Of a stretch of DNA of 64,000 nt, positions 1 through 9,101 are shown piece after piece; the stretch's first letter is position 1, and each line of letters begins with the position of its first letter. Source of the stretch: Paenibacillus_L residui (GTDB lineage: Bacteria; Bacillota; Bacilli; Paenibacillales; NBRC-103111); the NCBI RefSeq assembly GCF_042677205.1, contig NZ_JBHTIU010000098.1:24324-88323 (forward strand), written 5' to 3'. A program made the position numbers and the translations under genes. The notes under the pieces were generated by a model that was not told the origin of the DNA, made no database searches, and saw only the letters and a program-made list of their open reading frames with translations.

Positions 1-168
1 CATGATATCGAGAATCGCCAAATCGACAGACTGCGTCCGAATGATCTGTACGGCTGCCAGCCCGTCAGAAACTTTAATACAGCGATAGCCCTCTTTGACC
101 AGATGCAGTTCTATCAAATCGGCAATTTCCGGTTCGTCATCCGCAATTAATATAGTGATCGATTTCAT
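1..168 (-). CDS. vanR: VanR-like response regulator, N-terminal part
   Basis: This is the first 56 residues of a two-component response regulator; the gene runs off the left edge. The receiver domain opens with the acidic pocket (ILIADDEPEIADLIELH) and reaches the phosphoacceptor region (DLAILDIM). The start is the ATG at 168, preceded by TTGAGGTGGATT. It lies downstream of vanY and vanZ on the same strand, and with them resembles the regulatory and accessory part of a glycopeptide-resistance cluster. VanR is inferred from that context; the DNA-binding half is not visible, so another OmpR-family regulator is possible. Confidence 0.7.
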   Translation of the reverse strand, partial: MKSITILIADDEPEIADLIELHLVKEGYRCIKVSDGLAAVQIIRTQSVDLAILDIM

Positions 169-208
169 AATCCACCTCAAGTAAATATGTTGATTGAACT
201 ACATCGTA

Positions 209-748
209 TCAGAACTTCTTCGCCAGAACAACGGCGCGCGGAGCGCCCGGAACGGCGGATGCCGGCGTCGTCAGCCAGGATCCCAGTCTGTAGGCGACGA
301 AGCCGAGCATGCCTCCAACGGAATTTAAAATAAGGTCGTCCACGTCGAACGTACCGAGCGAAAATAACACTTGGGCGCTTTCCAGCCCGAAACTTACCGC
401 CAAGGAGCGCCATAGCGTCCCCGCCAATGTCAGCTTTCCGGCCTTCGCAAGGACATTAAGGAACATGCCGAACGGGACAAAGATCGCAATATTCCCGAAC
501 AGGTTCGTCAGGCTGTGTACGGTCAACGCATCAAGCGCTCTGGCAATTTCCTTCAAGGGAACCAGATTCCCAGCTTGCAGTCTGGCAACGATATATTCCG
601 GATAAGTCACGGTTCGCAGAAGCTGCTCCCATAGAAACGCAACATCCACCCGGCCGAACTTGAATAAAATTATTTTGAGCAGCGCGTACATGTAGAAAGC
701 AAACAATAGCCGAACGCTCCAATGTTTCAACCGGTTTCCTGCTCTCAT
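209..748 (-). CDS. vanZ: VanZ-family membrane protein
   Basis: A 179-residue membrane protein of the VanZ family, whose members give low-level teicoplanin resistance by an unsettled mechanism. Hydrophobic segments lie near residues 13-30, 80-100, 105-125 and 140-160. The family signature is present: N-x-FVPFG in the second segment, then E-x-x-Q and F-D-V-D-D-x-x-x-N-x-x-G. Its start overlaps the vanY stop by 4 nt, so the two are translationally coupled. It is followed after about 40 nt by the response regulator. No vanHAX ligase genes are in the window. Confidence 0.85.
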   Translation of the reverse strand: MRAGNRLKHWSVRLLFAFYMYALLKIILFKFGRVDVAFLWEQLLRTVTYPEYIVARLQAGNLVPLKEIARALDALTVHSLTNLFGNIAIFVPFGMFLNVLAKAGKLTLAGTLWRSLAVSFGLESAQVLFSLGTFDVDDLILNSVGGMLGFVAYRLGSWLTTPASAVPGAPRAVVLAKKF

Positions 749-1935
749 CTGTTCTCCTCCTTTGGTATCGAAACCTCCGGCTTCTTAACTTCCTGCATCC
801 CGTCCTCCGGAACCGCACCCGCCGGCTTCTCAAGCGCCGGATCGGTGTCCGCTGGCGTATCGCTAGTCGGCGCATGGGTCGTCGGCGTATCAATCTGCGG
901 TTTATCGTTCGGACGATTGCCGGTTGGAGCCCCCTCGTTTGTCGGCGTATCGCTTGTCGAGGAGTCGTTTTCCGGTCTATTGTTTGTTGGAGTATCGCCG
1001 CTCAGAACACCGTTCGCTGGCGCATCGCCCTGCCCGGAATATACTGTCACAATAACACCATCCATATTGTTGCCCGAAATTTCATAGCGGCTATCCGCCG
1101 GCACATGAATCGTGGTATCTTCGAGAACAGAATAGTAATAAATGGAATACTCTTCGTGGTTTATCGTGGTCTTTATCGATTTCTGTTCCTTCAAAAAGTC
1201 CAAATATTCCTCCAGAACAAAATTGTTCTCATACATAATAGCGCTATGCGGCAAACCGACATAACGATAATGCCATGGTTCATACGGGGTCCCTGTAATA
1301 TTTGTTTTGTCCTCCGGATAGCGCAAGATAAAGCCGTATTTCCAGGCGTTCTCTTTCAGCCATTGTCCTTCAGTAGCAGACTCCATCTTCCCTTGCGTTG
1401 ATCCGATATCCACCGCCAAACCGAGATTATGCTCACTAAAGCCTGCCGGCAGCGCGTATCCAGGCTCTTTTTCCTCGTATAGCTTGCTCTGTTCCTCTTC
1501 GTCCCGATAGCCGCTGGTGAGCATAAAGTGGTTAATGCCATCCTGATGTGCCGCTGCAATCATCGCAGATAATTTTTGTGCCAAAAAAGGCGTCAATCGG
1601 ATCGAGTTATCCAAGAGTCCGTATCCGTTGATCAGCTCCGGATTTTTCGCCAAATTGACCGCATCGGATACGTTAGTCCCCGGAGGTACAGGATGATCTT
1701 CATTGATCAGCAGCAAATGGCCTTTGTAAACCTGATCCTTTGTTATCCGAACCGGCATCCCGTCCCCTTTAAGATCCTCATCCAAATCCTCATCCAGATC
1801 CTCATCCAGTTTTTCATCCTCTACTTGGTGGTTTTCTTTCGGCACATTTTCATTATTATCGGGTTCCGGTTTATCCTGGATAACGGCATAGCCAATAATT
1901 AAAAGGATGACAATCCCCAATAGCCATTTCTTCAT
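745..1935 (-). CDS. vanY: VanY-type D,D-carboxypeptidase (peptidase M15B)
   Basis: A membrane-anchored D-Ala-D-Ala carboxypeptidase that trims the terminal D-Ala of peptidoglycan precursors. An N-terminal membrane segment (residues 4-20) is followed by an acidic linker made of repeated DEDL units. The catalytic domain spans about residues 65-230, with the M15B motifs SGYRD, SEHNLGLAVDIG (zinc His and Asp) and EPWHYRYVG (catalytic Glu, zinc His). The last 95 residues are a Thr/Pro/Asp-rich tail with repeated DTPT units, longer than usual for the family and probably wall-spanning. RBS AAGGAGG lies upstream of the ATG at 1935. It heads the leftward vanY-vanZ-vanR group. Confidence 0.9.
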   Translation of the reverse strand: MKKWLLGIVILLIIGYAVIQDKPEPDNNENVPKENHQVEDEKLDEDLDEDLDEDLKGDGMPVRITKDQVYKGHLLLINEDHPVPPGTNVSDAVNLAKNPELINGYGLLDNSIRLTPFLAQKLSAMIAAAHQDGINHFMLTSGYRDEEEQSKLYEEKEPGYALPAGFSEHNLGLAVDIGSTQGKMESATEGQWLKENAWKYGFILRYPEDKTNITGTPYEPWHYRYVGLPHSAIMYENNFVLEEYLDFLKEQKSIKTTINHEEYSIYYYSVLEDTTIHVPADSRYEISGNNMDGVIVTVYSGQGDAPANGVLSGDTPTNNRPENDSSTSDTPTNEGAPTGNRPNDKPQIDTPTTHAPTSDTPADTDPALEKPAGAVPEDGMQEVKKPEVSIPKEENR

Positions 1936-2098
1936 TCGTAGTTTCCTCCTTATCTTTCGTCTACTATAGAGTAGGGGAAACTATTTAAAAAGAAATGGGG
2001 CTAAAATTAAAATTTTTATTAAATCGTTATCGAAAACTAACAAACGGGTTAGTGTAAAATCTTCGTGGGATTAAGATCTGGAAAAGCGAACATCGGAA

Positions 2099-2159
2099 AA
2101 GAGCTTCATCCTGGATACAGTGATGTTTACCAATAACACACCGTAAGGAGGAAGCTCTT
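2099..2159. repeat. 9-bp inverted repeat beside the IS
   Basis: AAGAGCTTC at 2099-2107 is repeated inverted at 2151-2159, with 43 nt between. It lies in the 236-nt gap between vanY and the IS. There is no T-run, so a terminator is unlikely. It may be a remnant of another element. Confidence 0.3.
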
Positions 2160-2171
2160 ATTCATTACTTA

Positions 2172-3947
2172 GGGCTTGCTGAATGGTGAAAAAAAGGCTG
2201 AAAACCGCATAACAATAAGGATTTTAGGCTCTTGATGTCGAATTCATATGTAAAGGAAAGCATGGAGAACGGGCCCAAATCCTTGCAGATGGAGTGACAA
2301 ATGTGTTCAAGCCGACCGCGCATCTCGACAATCAATTGATCCTGCCAGGCGATTTCTTTTTGCCCTTTGGCGGAAAGCTGGACGAAGAGAATCGTTGGGT
2401 TCAGTTGGCGCGGTTAGTGCCATGGGCAGAGGCCGAGAAAAAATACGGACCGTTTTTCAAAGACACCTTCCGCGGCCAGCAAACGATCAGTTTGCGGATG
2501 GGGCTCGGGGCGCTCATCATTCAAGAGAGAATGCAGTTGACCGACAGAGAAACCCTAGAGTCGATCAACGAAAATCCATACATGCAATACTTCATCGGTC
2601 TGCCCGGATTCGTCATGAAGCAACCGTTCCATCACTCGATGATGACGCATTTTCGGAAGCGTCTGACGGATGTGCTGGCTGAGCTGAATGAGGTCGTCGC
2701 CACGGCAGGCGCGAAGGAAACGAAGGACCATGACGACAACAACGTTAGCGGCGGCGGAGGGAAAGTAAAGCGGTCGAAGAAGCGCGCCTCTGTTATTGAA
2801 GCCGAACAGCAAACACTGTTCGCGGAACCACAAGTCGAACCGTCAGCAGCAACATCTCCCGTGGAGCAGACGGCCGCGGTGCCCGAGCCTCTTGAAGCGA
2901 CCGCGCCTCCTTCCGAAGGGCATCCGGTATCGGCCATGGAATCGGAAGCACCTGCGCTACCCAATCAAGGGACGGTGCTCATGGACGCTACCTGCGCGCC
3001 AGCGGATGTGGCGTATCCGACCGATCTGAATCTGCTGAATGAAGCGCGGGAGAAGCTCGAATCGATCATCGATACCCTGCATGTGCCGGCCGTCAGCAAA
3101 GCGACGAAACCGCGCACGTACCGCGAAAAAGCGCGCAAGCAGTTTGGCGGTGTCCAAGCAACGCAGGCCGGGACCCAAAGTGATCCGCAAAGCAATCAGG
3201 CGGCAGCTCGGTTACGTTGGACGGAACCTCTCCATCATCGCCGAGCAAGCCAAGGTGCAACCGCTCACGCTGCTTAGCCGGAAAACCTATCGCGACCTGC
3301 TGGTGATTCATGAACTGTACCATCAGCAACTTCAAATGTGGAGCGAGCGTTCTCACCAGATGGAAGACCGGATCGTCAGCATTCATCAGCCGCATATCAG
3401 GCCAATCGTGCGCGGGAAAGCCAAGGCACGCGTTGAGTTCGGAGCCAAGATTGCGGTAAGCATGACAAATGGCTATGCGTTCCTTGATCGTCTGTCTTGG
3501 GATAACTTCAACGAGAGCACGACGCTAATTGGCGTGATCGAGAAGTACCGTGAGCGCATGGGGACCTATCCGGCTGTCGTCCAAGTGGATCAGATCTACC
3601 GCACGCGCGAAAACCGGAGCTTCTGCAAACAGCATGGGATTTGGCTCAGTGGGCCGGCATTGGGACGAAAGCCTAAAAACGGTCCGTCAAGTGAAGATAA
3701 GCAAGACGTCAAACAGGATACCGGGGAACGAAACGCAATTGAAGGCAAGTTTGGAGAAGGCAAGCGCAAGTATGGGCTTGGCTGTATTCGCGCACACCTC
3801 GCCAAGACAAGCGAATCGGTGATTACGCTGCAACTTCTCGTGATGAACCTGGAGCGCAGGCTCCGCGTTCTTTTTTGCCTTATTTTCGCGATGCTGTCTC
3901 GCCGGCGCCTAGCTCTGAAATTCGGATAAAAATCGTTCAGCAAGCCC
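2172..3947 (+). mobile_element. IS5-like insertion sequence
   Basis: The element is bounded by imperfect inverted repeats: GGGCTTGCTGAATG at 2172-2185 and its complement CGTTCAGCAAGCCC at 3934-3947, with 13 of 14 positions matching. The word TACTTA occurs immediately left of the element and again 2 nt beyond its right end, a possible but imperfect target duplication. The only gene inside is the frameshifted transposase. The family call rests on the transposase; the IS group is not certain. Confidence 0.75.
2294..3929 (+). pseudogene. Frameshifted IS5-like DDE transposase
   Basis: Two overlapping frames make one transposase. The first (2294 onward) carries the N-terminal domain (FFLPFGGKL, LIPQE-like, ENPYMQYFIGL) and the first catalytic Asp in LMDATCAPAD. 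Its match ends near KARKQF at about 3145. The second frame takes over at LAVSKQRRPGPK and continues through the second Asp (VQVDQIYRTRENR) and the Glu region (ERNAIEGKFGEGKRKYGLG) to 3929. The break sits at a TTTGG run near 3142-3147, where two missing bases would restore the frame. All three catalytic residues survive. Programmed frameshifting occurs in some IS families but is not the simplest reading here; a mutation or a sequencing error is more likely. Confidence 0.8.
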
Positions 3948-4238
3948 CCTACTTAACCACAAGAATCCCAACATTGAAAAAGCTGGAGCAATGGCTTTCG
4001 GAAAATGCAAGAAGAGTTTGCCCGTATCATGAAAATGATACTGGAGATGCTGGATGAGCAGATATTGACTACACTTCACGTCCTATTACCCTTTCAGACA
4101 TTGGTGGAAAAGCTATATGGAAAAAAGGTCGTCTACACAATTTCACCATATATTATCACTTTGATTGTTTTTAGCTGCTCACAAAACTTCCCTATATCCA
4201 GGTCTCCTTCTACCGTAATCCAATGATTATAATCCAAG
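3948..4238. other. Intergenic stretch without recognisable gene
   Basis: About 290 nt between the IS end and the DUF4367-like remnant. Short open frames exist (for example from 4005), but none has a convincing ribosome site or family motif. Confidence 0.3.
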
Positions 4239-4548
4239 TCATTTCTCAATTTCAAAAGAATCGATGATTTTTTTCATCTCGGTGGATGGAACGTTTCCGG
4301 ATATTGTGTAAAACAGATTGTCATGTACAAAGACTGCAATCTTTTCTGTAGTACTTTCCACAGAATATACCAATAGTCTCTCCTCCTTCGTATGCTTTAA
4401 TAAAAGTAAAGTGATGGAATGACATTCTATATAATCATTAGTTTGTTCAAATAATCGCTGCAAATACTGGTCGGTGCCAGATGTACCCCTCCCCCATTCG
4501 CACCATTTGTATGATGAATCATCTTTACCTATGCTATAATCTTACTAC
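4239..4548 (-). pseudogene. C-terminal remnant of a DUF4367-like protein
   Basis: An open frame of about 100 codons without a proper start; the frame extends upstream of the first TTG (4463) to a stop near 4549. The last third (NLFYTISGN...STEMKKIIDSFE) resembles the C-terminal pattern of DUF4367-type extracellular domains, which often sit on anti-sigma-like or lipoproteins. The frame lacks a ribosome site and the N-terminal part of that family, so it is treated as a decayed gene, perhaps cut when the neighbouring IS arrived. The family assignment is tentative. Confidence 0.45.
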
Positions 4549-4728
4549 AAGAATACATAAAAAGTGGGACTATGAAAGCATACTTATTGGATTGTTTAAG
4601 ATCGGCGGCAGACACGATGATTCGATGTAACGTATGGACGTATTCGTTGAGAATCTGTCCCTACTGCGCATAAGATGACAGGATACTCAGATGACTTTAC
4701 GTTAACTTTTAATCAAGGAGGGAGTCAT

Positions 4729-5589
4729 ATGGCATGGGTAGAATCGCTGCAGAAGGCAATTGACTATATGGAAGCGCATCTGTTGGAACCCATCACAATA
4801 GAAGACATTGCGAAGCAGGCACATGTCTCCGCCTTTCATTTTCAACGGCTTTTTATAATCTTGACTGATGTTTCGGTCAAAGAATATGTGCGAAGGCGGA
4901 GAATGACATTGGCTGCTCAGGAATTAGCCAGCAGCGATTGCAAGATTATCGACCTTGCCTATAAATATGGCTACGATACTCCTGAAGCTTTCGCAAAGGC
5001 TTTTCGCAAACAGCATGGTGTGACACCGAGTGAAGCACGAAAAGGATTGGGGAAGCTGCAATCTTATAATCGCTTGACCATCCAGGTGAATCTAAAAGGA
5101 GCTGAACCTATGAATTATCAATTGGTAGAACGCAAAGGATTCCAAATTGTGGGAGTGAAAGAACGGTTTAATTGTGACGGAGATCTCGGTCTGTCTCTGG
5201 ATATCGGTCATTTTTGGACCAAGGTCGGAAAAAATGGTACCATTAACCGATTACTAGGTTTGAATAACGGCCAAATATCAGGTTTGATTGGAGCATCAGT
5301 AGATTACAGCAAAGAGGACAATGAGATTGAGTATTGGGTGGGCACTGAATACAAAGGAAACATACCTGATGGATTATCTAGTTATCAAATATCTGCCGAA
5401 AAATGGGCGATATTTGAAGCCGTGGGGCCCGTAGCCGATGTGGTACCGAAGACATGGAAAAAAATATATTCAGAGTGGTTTCCGTCTAATTCATATGAAC
5501 ATGGTGACGCACCGTCTTTGGAAGTATATAAAAGCCCTGACCCAACGAGCCCCGTAGCCAAAACCGAAATTTGGGTTCCGGTTAAATAG
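4729..5589 (+). CDS. AraC-family regulator with GyrI-like effector domain
   Basis: A 286-residue transcriptional activator of the Rob/YdeE type. Residues 1-105 hold the two helix-turn-helix units of the AraC family (EDIAKQAHVSAFHFQRLF and IIDLAYKYGYDTPEAFAKAF, then HGVTPSEAR). Residues 125-286 form a GyrI-like/AraC_E_bind ligand domain ending in EIWVPVK, which in relatives binds small hydrophobic or cationic molecules. The start at 4729 was preferred over 4675 because AAGGAGGGAGT precedes it and the AraC domain begins there. A SnoaL-like gene follows about 100 nt downstream. Confidence 0.9.
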   Translation: MAWVESLQKAIDYMEAHLLEPITIEDIAKQAHVSAFHFQRLFIILTDVSVKEYVRRRRMTLAAQELASSDCKIIDLAYKYGYDTPEAFAKAFRKQHGVTPSEARKGLGKLQSYNRLTIQVNLKGAEPMNYQLVERKGFQIVGVKERFNCDGDLGLSLDIGHFWTKVGKNGTINRLLGLNNGQISGLIGASVDYSKEDNEIEYWVGTEYKGNIPDGLSSYQISAEKWAIFEAVGPVADVVPKTWKKIYSEWFPSNSYEHGDAPSLEVYKSPDPTSPVAKTEIWVPVK

Positions 5590-5692
5590 ACAAAAATAGA
5601 CCATTATCATTGATTTCACAACGAATATTCCAATAGATGCGCGACAATGACCCCGGTCATCTGTCGGGGTCATTTGAAAAAAGGAGGTAACG

Positions 5693-6094
5693 ATGAATAC
5701 TCATTCTGAGAACTTAACGGTAGAATGCGCCGAAAATTGTGGAAACTCACCTAAAAAAGAGTTGCTTAGAGATCTTAGTATCGCTTTTGTCAAAAATGAA
5801 ATAAGCTTCTGTATGGATTGGATGACAGATGATGTGGTTTGGGAAATTGTTGGTGATAAATTAATTCAGGGAAAAGATGATTTTGAGAAAGCGTTACATC
5901 AAATGAAAAATTGTAAAGTTCAACAGTTTCGTATACAGAACATTATCACACATGGCAACACAGGATCTCTAAATGGAACTTTAATACTACACGATAAGCA
6001 CAGAGTTGCTTTTTGCGATGTATATAACTTTCGAGGGTTTGGTAAAAATTCAAAAATTAAAGCAATCACCTCATATGTTATTAAAACATCTTGA
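5693..6094 (+). CDS. SnoaL-like / NTF2-fold protein
   Basis: A 133-residue soluble protein preceded by AAAGGAGGTAACG. From residue 22 it follows the NTF2/SnoaL fold pattern: an amphipathic helix (LRDLSIAFVKNEISFCMDWMTDDVVWEIVGD), then a GKDDFEKAL helix and alternating strands ending in KIKAITSYVI. Such proteins are ligand-binding or isomerase-like; no catalytic residues can be assigned. It follows the AraC regulator on the same strand and may be its target. Confidence 0.7.
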   Translation: MNTHSENLTVECAENCGNSPKKELLRDLSIAFVKNEISFCMDWMTDDVVWEIVGDKLIQGKDDFEKALHQMKNCKVQQFRIQNIITHGNTGSLNGTLILHDKHRVAFCDVYNFRGFGKNSKIKAITSYVIKTS

Positions 6095-6218
6095 TTGTTA
6101 ATAAGTTCGTACTAGAAGTCTTTATTTGGGACTCTATCGCTTTTCTATAAAGGAGCGATTGTGCAATAACAAGTTACATGGAGTGCGATATAAAATATAT
6201 TAACAAGAGTGGATCATT

Positions 6219-6299
6219 ATGGAACCTGTTTTATGGATAAGTGTATTTAGTTGTTTTGCGGCTGTCTTTGCTTTGTTTATTATCAAATTCATGTTTTAA
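6219..6299 (+). CDS. Possible 26-residue hydrophobic peptide
   Basis: A short frame (MEPVLWISVFSCFAAVFALF then IIKFMF) forming a single membrane helix, in the 220-nt gap between the SnoaL-like and tetR genes. The upstream AAGAGTGG is only a weak ribosome site. It may be a real small membrane peptide or chance. Confidence 0.25.
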   Translation: MEPVLWISVFSCFAAVFALFIIKFMF

Positions 6300-6314
6300 T
6301 AAATGAGAGCAATA

Positions 6315-6908
6315 TTATTTATTGCAAAGTTCATTTAAGTGGTGAGTAATAATTTGTTCCGTTTTTTCAATGGTGAATATATCCGGTCTTAATAGAGCAT
6401 GTATGGATAAACCTTCAATGACTGCAGAAAGCCTTAATTTTTCGATTTCAATATCTATGTCTTTTTTTACATAGCCTGCCTTTATCAAGATTTCAAGCAG
6501 TGCCTCCATTAAAATGTATTCTCCTTCGATGAGTTCATCTTTTTTCGTGTTCAAAACTGCACTTGTAAGTGAACGAATGACGAAAACCAGCCATACGCCA
6601 GCTTCAGCTTGTTTATCCCGATCGACAGGAACCAATTCTAACAACGTTTCCTGTACCGCAATGAAAGGGTCTTGTGACCATGATTTATTCTTCGACCGTT
6701 CTTTCCCGCGAGCAAGAAAATAATCCATGATAAATAATAGTAACTCATCCTGGTTTGAGAAATAATGTCTCAATGCTCCGGCAGACATTCCAGCCTCAGA
6801 TGCGATTCTGCGGATAGATGCTTTTTCAATACCTTCGGTTTCAATAATTTTCCAAGCCGTTTCAGCGATGAGCTTTCTTTTGTGATCATGATCAACAATT
6901 TTCGGCAC
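6315..6908 (-). CDS. TetR/AcrR-family repressor
   Basis: A 197-residue regulator with the TetR helix-turn-helix at residues 10-55 (IETEGIEKASIRRIASEAGMSAGALRHYFSNQDELL in pattern) and a BetI-like all-helical ligand domain. The start is a GTG at 6908 behind AGAGGTGATTTGAA. It is divergent from a membrane-protein operon, with a palindrome in between that is its likely operator, so it probably represses that operon and itself. The ligand is unknown. Confidence 0.88.
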   Translation of the reverse strand: MPKIVDHDHKRKLIAETAWKIIETEGIEKASIRRIASEAGMSAGALRHYFSNQDELLLFIMDYFLARGKERSKNKSWSQDPFIAVQETLLELVPVDRDKQAEAGVWLVFVIRSLTSAVLNTKKDELIEGEYILMEALLEILIKAGYVKKDIDIEIEKLRLSAVIEGLSIHALLRPDIFTIEKTEQIITHHLNELCNK

Positions 6909-6931
6909 TTCAAATCACCTCTTGTTTTATT

Positions 6932-6946
6932 TAACACACTGTGTTA
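6932..6946. promoter_or_regulatory. Likely TetR operator
   Basis: TAACACACTGTGTTA is a perfect odd palindrome (arms of 7 bp, one central base) in the 88-nt gap between the divergent tetR-type gene and the GAP-family operon. A partial second copy (ATCACAGTG) lies about 15 nt to the right. Size and position fit a TetR dimer site; this is inferred from sequence only. Confidence 0.6.
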
Positions 6947-6996
6947 TTATTATTTTATCACAGTGCGCGAAATAAATAAATAAGGAGGATGTTTAG

Positions 6997-7707
6997 GTGA
7001 TTGAAATCATTGAATCATTAATTCCTGCCAACATAGATTTCACAACAGCACTCCTCATTATTGTGCTCTGTGCTGTCATTGATATTTTAAGCCCCGGGGT
7101 ATTGGCGATTACAGCTTATATCCTTCTCATACAAAAAGAAAAAACAGCATCGCGATTGATCGTTTTTTTATTTTCGACACAATTTTGCTATTTTATAATG
7201 GGTATCTTGGTTTATCTCGGAGTTGGGCCGATTCTTGGTATTATAGAAAGCATGGCGAACAATCAAATTTCAAGTTGGTTTTATACGATACTTGGAGTCG
7301 CCTTTGTACTCATTAGTTTTTATAATCCTAAAAAAGGGATGGAATCCCGATTTTTGGAATGGTTACCTACGCAAGTGTCTATAAGAGGGATGATCATACT
7401 CGGTATTATTGTCTTTGCGATTGAGTTTACCACAGCTTTACCGTATTTTTACTCGATATTACTAATGGATGGTTTAGCGTTTCATACGGGTTTGTCCATT
7501 GGCATTTTACTTGGCTATAACGCGATTATGGTACTTCCTTCAATCTTACTATTGATCGTGTTTATACTATGTAAAAACTGGATAATGAATCAGCTTGAAC
7601 AACTGCGATCAAAATTAGTAAAAGCTCCGTTGTCTTCTGTATTAGTCGGAGTGGCAGTTATTGGGGCGATTTTATTCAATATTGGCATCAGGGGAGTTCT
7701 ATCTTGA
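6997..7707 (+). CDS. GAP-family (Sap/LysE-like) integral membrane protein
   Basis: A 236-residue protein with six predicted membrane segments, about residues 15-40, 48-72, 88-108, 128-150, 165-190 and 212-233. The opening LCAVIDILSPGVLAI places a conserved D-x-x-x-P in the first helix, as in the GAP/LysE-like transporter superfamily. The start is a GTG behind AAGGAGGATGTTTAG. It is followed closely by a small membrane protein and controlled in all likelihood by the divergent TetR regulator, an arrangement typical of exporters. The substrate cannot be deduced. Confidence 0.75.
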   Translation: MIEIIESLIPANIDFTTALLIIVLCAVIDILSPGVLAITAYILLIQKEKTASRLIVFLFSTQFCYFIMGILVYLGVGPILGIIESMANNQISSWFYTILGVAFVLISFYNPKKGMESRFLEWLPTQVSIRGMIILGIIVFAIEFTTALPYFYSILLMDGLAFHTGLSIGILLGYNAIMVLPSILLLIVFILCKNWIMNQLEQLRSKLVKAPLSSVLVGVAVIGAILFNIGIRGVLS

Positions 7708-7738
7708 TATTCGTTATGTAAAAAGGAGATGTAGCGTT

Positions 7739-7951
7739 ATGAAAGAGATTGCAAGCGGTGCAAGTTTACTTCTATTGCTTCAGGGAGTTGGAGGTATCAT
7801 AAATCGATTGGCAGGCGGGGGACCAAGTTGGTTTCTCGTCAATTACATCGATGCATTGCAAGGATATGAAATAATAGCCAGTATAATTTTAGTGATATTG
7901 GGAGCAATTATTGGTGTGGGTTCTCTTAAAATAAAGGATAAAGTTGACTAA
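7739..7951 (+). CDS. Small two-helix membrane protein
   Basis: A 70-residue protein starting at the ATG behind AAAAGGAGATGTAGCGTT. It has two hydrophobic stretches (residues 7-22 and 43-63) separated by a Gly-rich loop. It lies 31 nt after the GAP-family gene and probably forms an operon with it, perhaps as a partner subunit. No family was recognised. Confidence 0.65.
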   Translation: MKEIASGASLLLLLQGVGGIINRLAGGGPSWFLVNYIDALQGYEIIASIILVILGAIIGVGSLKIKDKVD

Positions 7952-7980
7952 CCTATTATGTCTTGAAGACCTCATAGTTA

Positions 7981-8029
7981 TTCCTCACCCTTGAAGTTTA
8001 TTCTATGAGCATGATACTTGGGTGAGGAA
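7981..8029. terminator. Possible bidirectional hairpin between convergent genes
   Basis: TTCCTCACCC at 7981-7990 pairs with GGGTGAGGAA at 8020-8029, between the rightward membrane operon and the leftward flavoprotein gene. There is no clear T-run, so a terminator role is only suggested by position. Confidence 0.4.
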
Positions 8030-8057
8030 GGCTCGTAAAGTGTTCATGGTTATTCAA

Positions 8058-8972
8058 TCAAACGTTGCTCTTCCGCCATTCTTCTTGATTTAATTCCCCG
8101 TTTATTGCAGCTGCGGATACAGCACCTGAAGCAGCTGCAACAATAGATTGGTGTAAGTGTGTAGTTGCATCCCCTGCTGCATAAACACCAGGTACACTAG
8201 TTTTTCCAAACTCATCGACTTCAATGATTCCAGTATCCAACATCCGGCAACCAAGGGCAACTGGCAAATCCGATCCAAGTTCCAATTCCGGCTTGAAGAA
8301 AATCCCTGTGCACGAAATTTCCGTCCCATCCTCAAGCTTGATATGGCTTACCATGCCTTGATTTGATTGGATTAAATGTATTGGTGCATTAAATACCGGG
8401 ATATTATGTGCGCGCAATTCTTCACGTTCTGCTTCACTCAATTCATCGGGACCATTTGTACAAACTACTAACTGCTTCGACCATCCAGAAAGCAATGGGA
8501 CAAAATGCATTAATGTCGCTCCTCTGTTTATGACAACTAATTGCTGATCCCTTAGTTCCCAGCCATCACAATACGGGCATACAAACGCACTCTTACCATA
8601 GACCTCTGCCAACCCTGGTATGCCAAGATCACGATCCTTCATTCCGATAGCAAACAGCAGTTTACTAGCGGCTATCTTCACCCCCGAAACAGTTTCCAAC
8701 AAAAATTGTCCATCTTCCCCTTCTATCAACCTGACGATATCTTCCAGATGTGAAACCGATGGATAAGTGCGAAGCTGTTCTTTCGCAATTTTTCGAAAGT
8801 CATGTGGGCTAACGCCATCACGTGTTAAAAAGCCATGAGCCTCTCTAGTCACTGCATTACGCGGTTGGCCCTCATCAATAATCAATGTCTTCTTTCTAGC
8901 ACGTCCTAGTACAAGTCCAGCACTTAAACCTGCAGGACCTCCTCCAATAATAACAACATCAACTTCCTTCAT
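8058..8972 (-). CDS. Thioredoxin-reductase-like FAD oxidoreductase
   Basis: A 304-residue flavoprotein of the thioredoxin reductase fold. It has an FAD-binding GGGPAGLSAG at residues 11-20, a redox-active CPYC pair near residue 137 and the second FAD motif GVYAAGDATT near 262. The NADPH-site glycine motif expected about 20 residues after CPYC (GGGDSA type) is replaced by VINRGATLM, so it may use a different donor or bind pyridine nucleotide weakly. It stands alone, convergent with the GAP operon. Its substrate is unknown. Confidence 0.85.
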   Translation of the reverse strand: MKEVDVVIIGGGPAGLSAGLVLGRARKKTLIIDEGQPRNAVTREAHGFLTRDGVSPHDFRKIAKEQLRTYPSVSHLEDIVRLIEGEDGQFLLETVSGVKIAASKLLFAIGMKDRDLGIPGLAEVYGKSAFVCPYCDGWELRDQQLVVINRGATLMHFVPLLSGWSKQLVVCTNGPDELSEAEREELRAHNIPVFNAPIHLIQSNQGMVSHIKLEDGTEISCTGIFFKPELELGSDLPVALGCRMLDTGIIEVDEFGKTSVPGVYAAGDATTHLHQSIVAAASGAVSAAAINGELNQEEWRKSNV

Positions 8973-9101
8973 GATTAACTCCCTCCCACTTCGTTTAACT
9001 TTCCATACGAGATGTGATTACTCAGTATAATGCATGGGCTTATTTTCAAAATGGCAAATCTACGGCGTAAACTCGATTTGTCATTTTCTGCATATTTCAT
9101 T

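Noticed and set aside
1768..1812. Short tandem repeats resembling a repeat array
   Set aside because: The 12-nt units encode the DEDL linker of VanY; there are no spacers, so this is not a CRISPR array.
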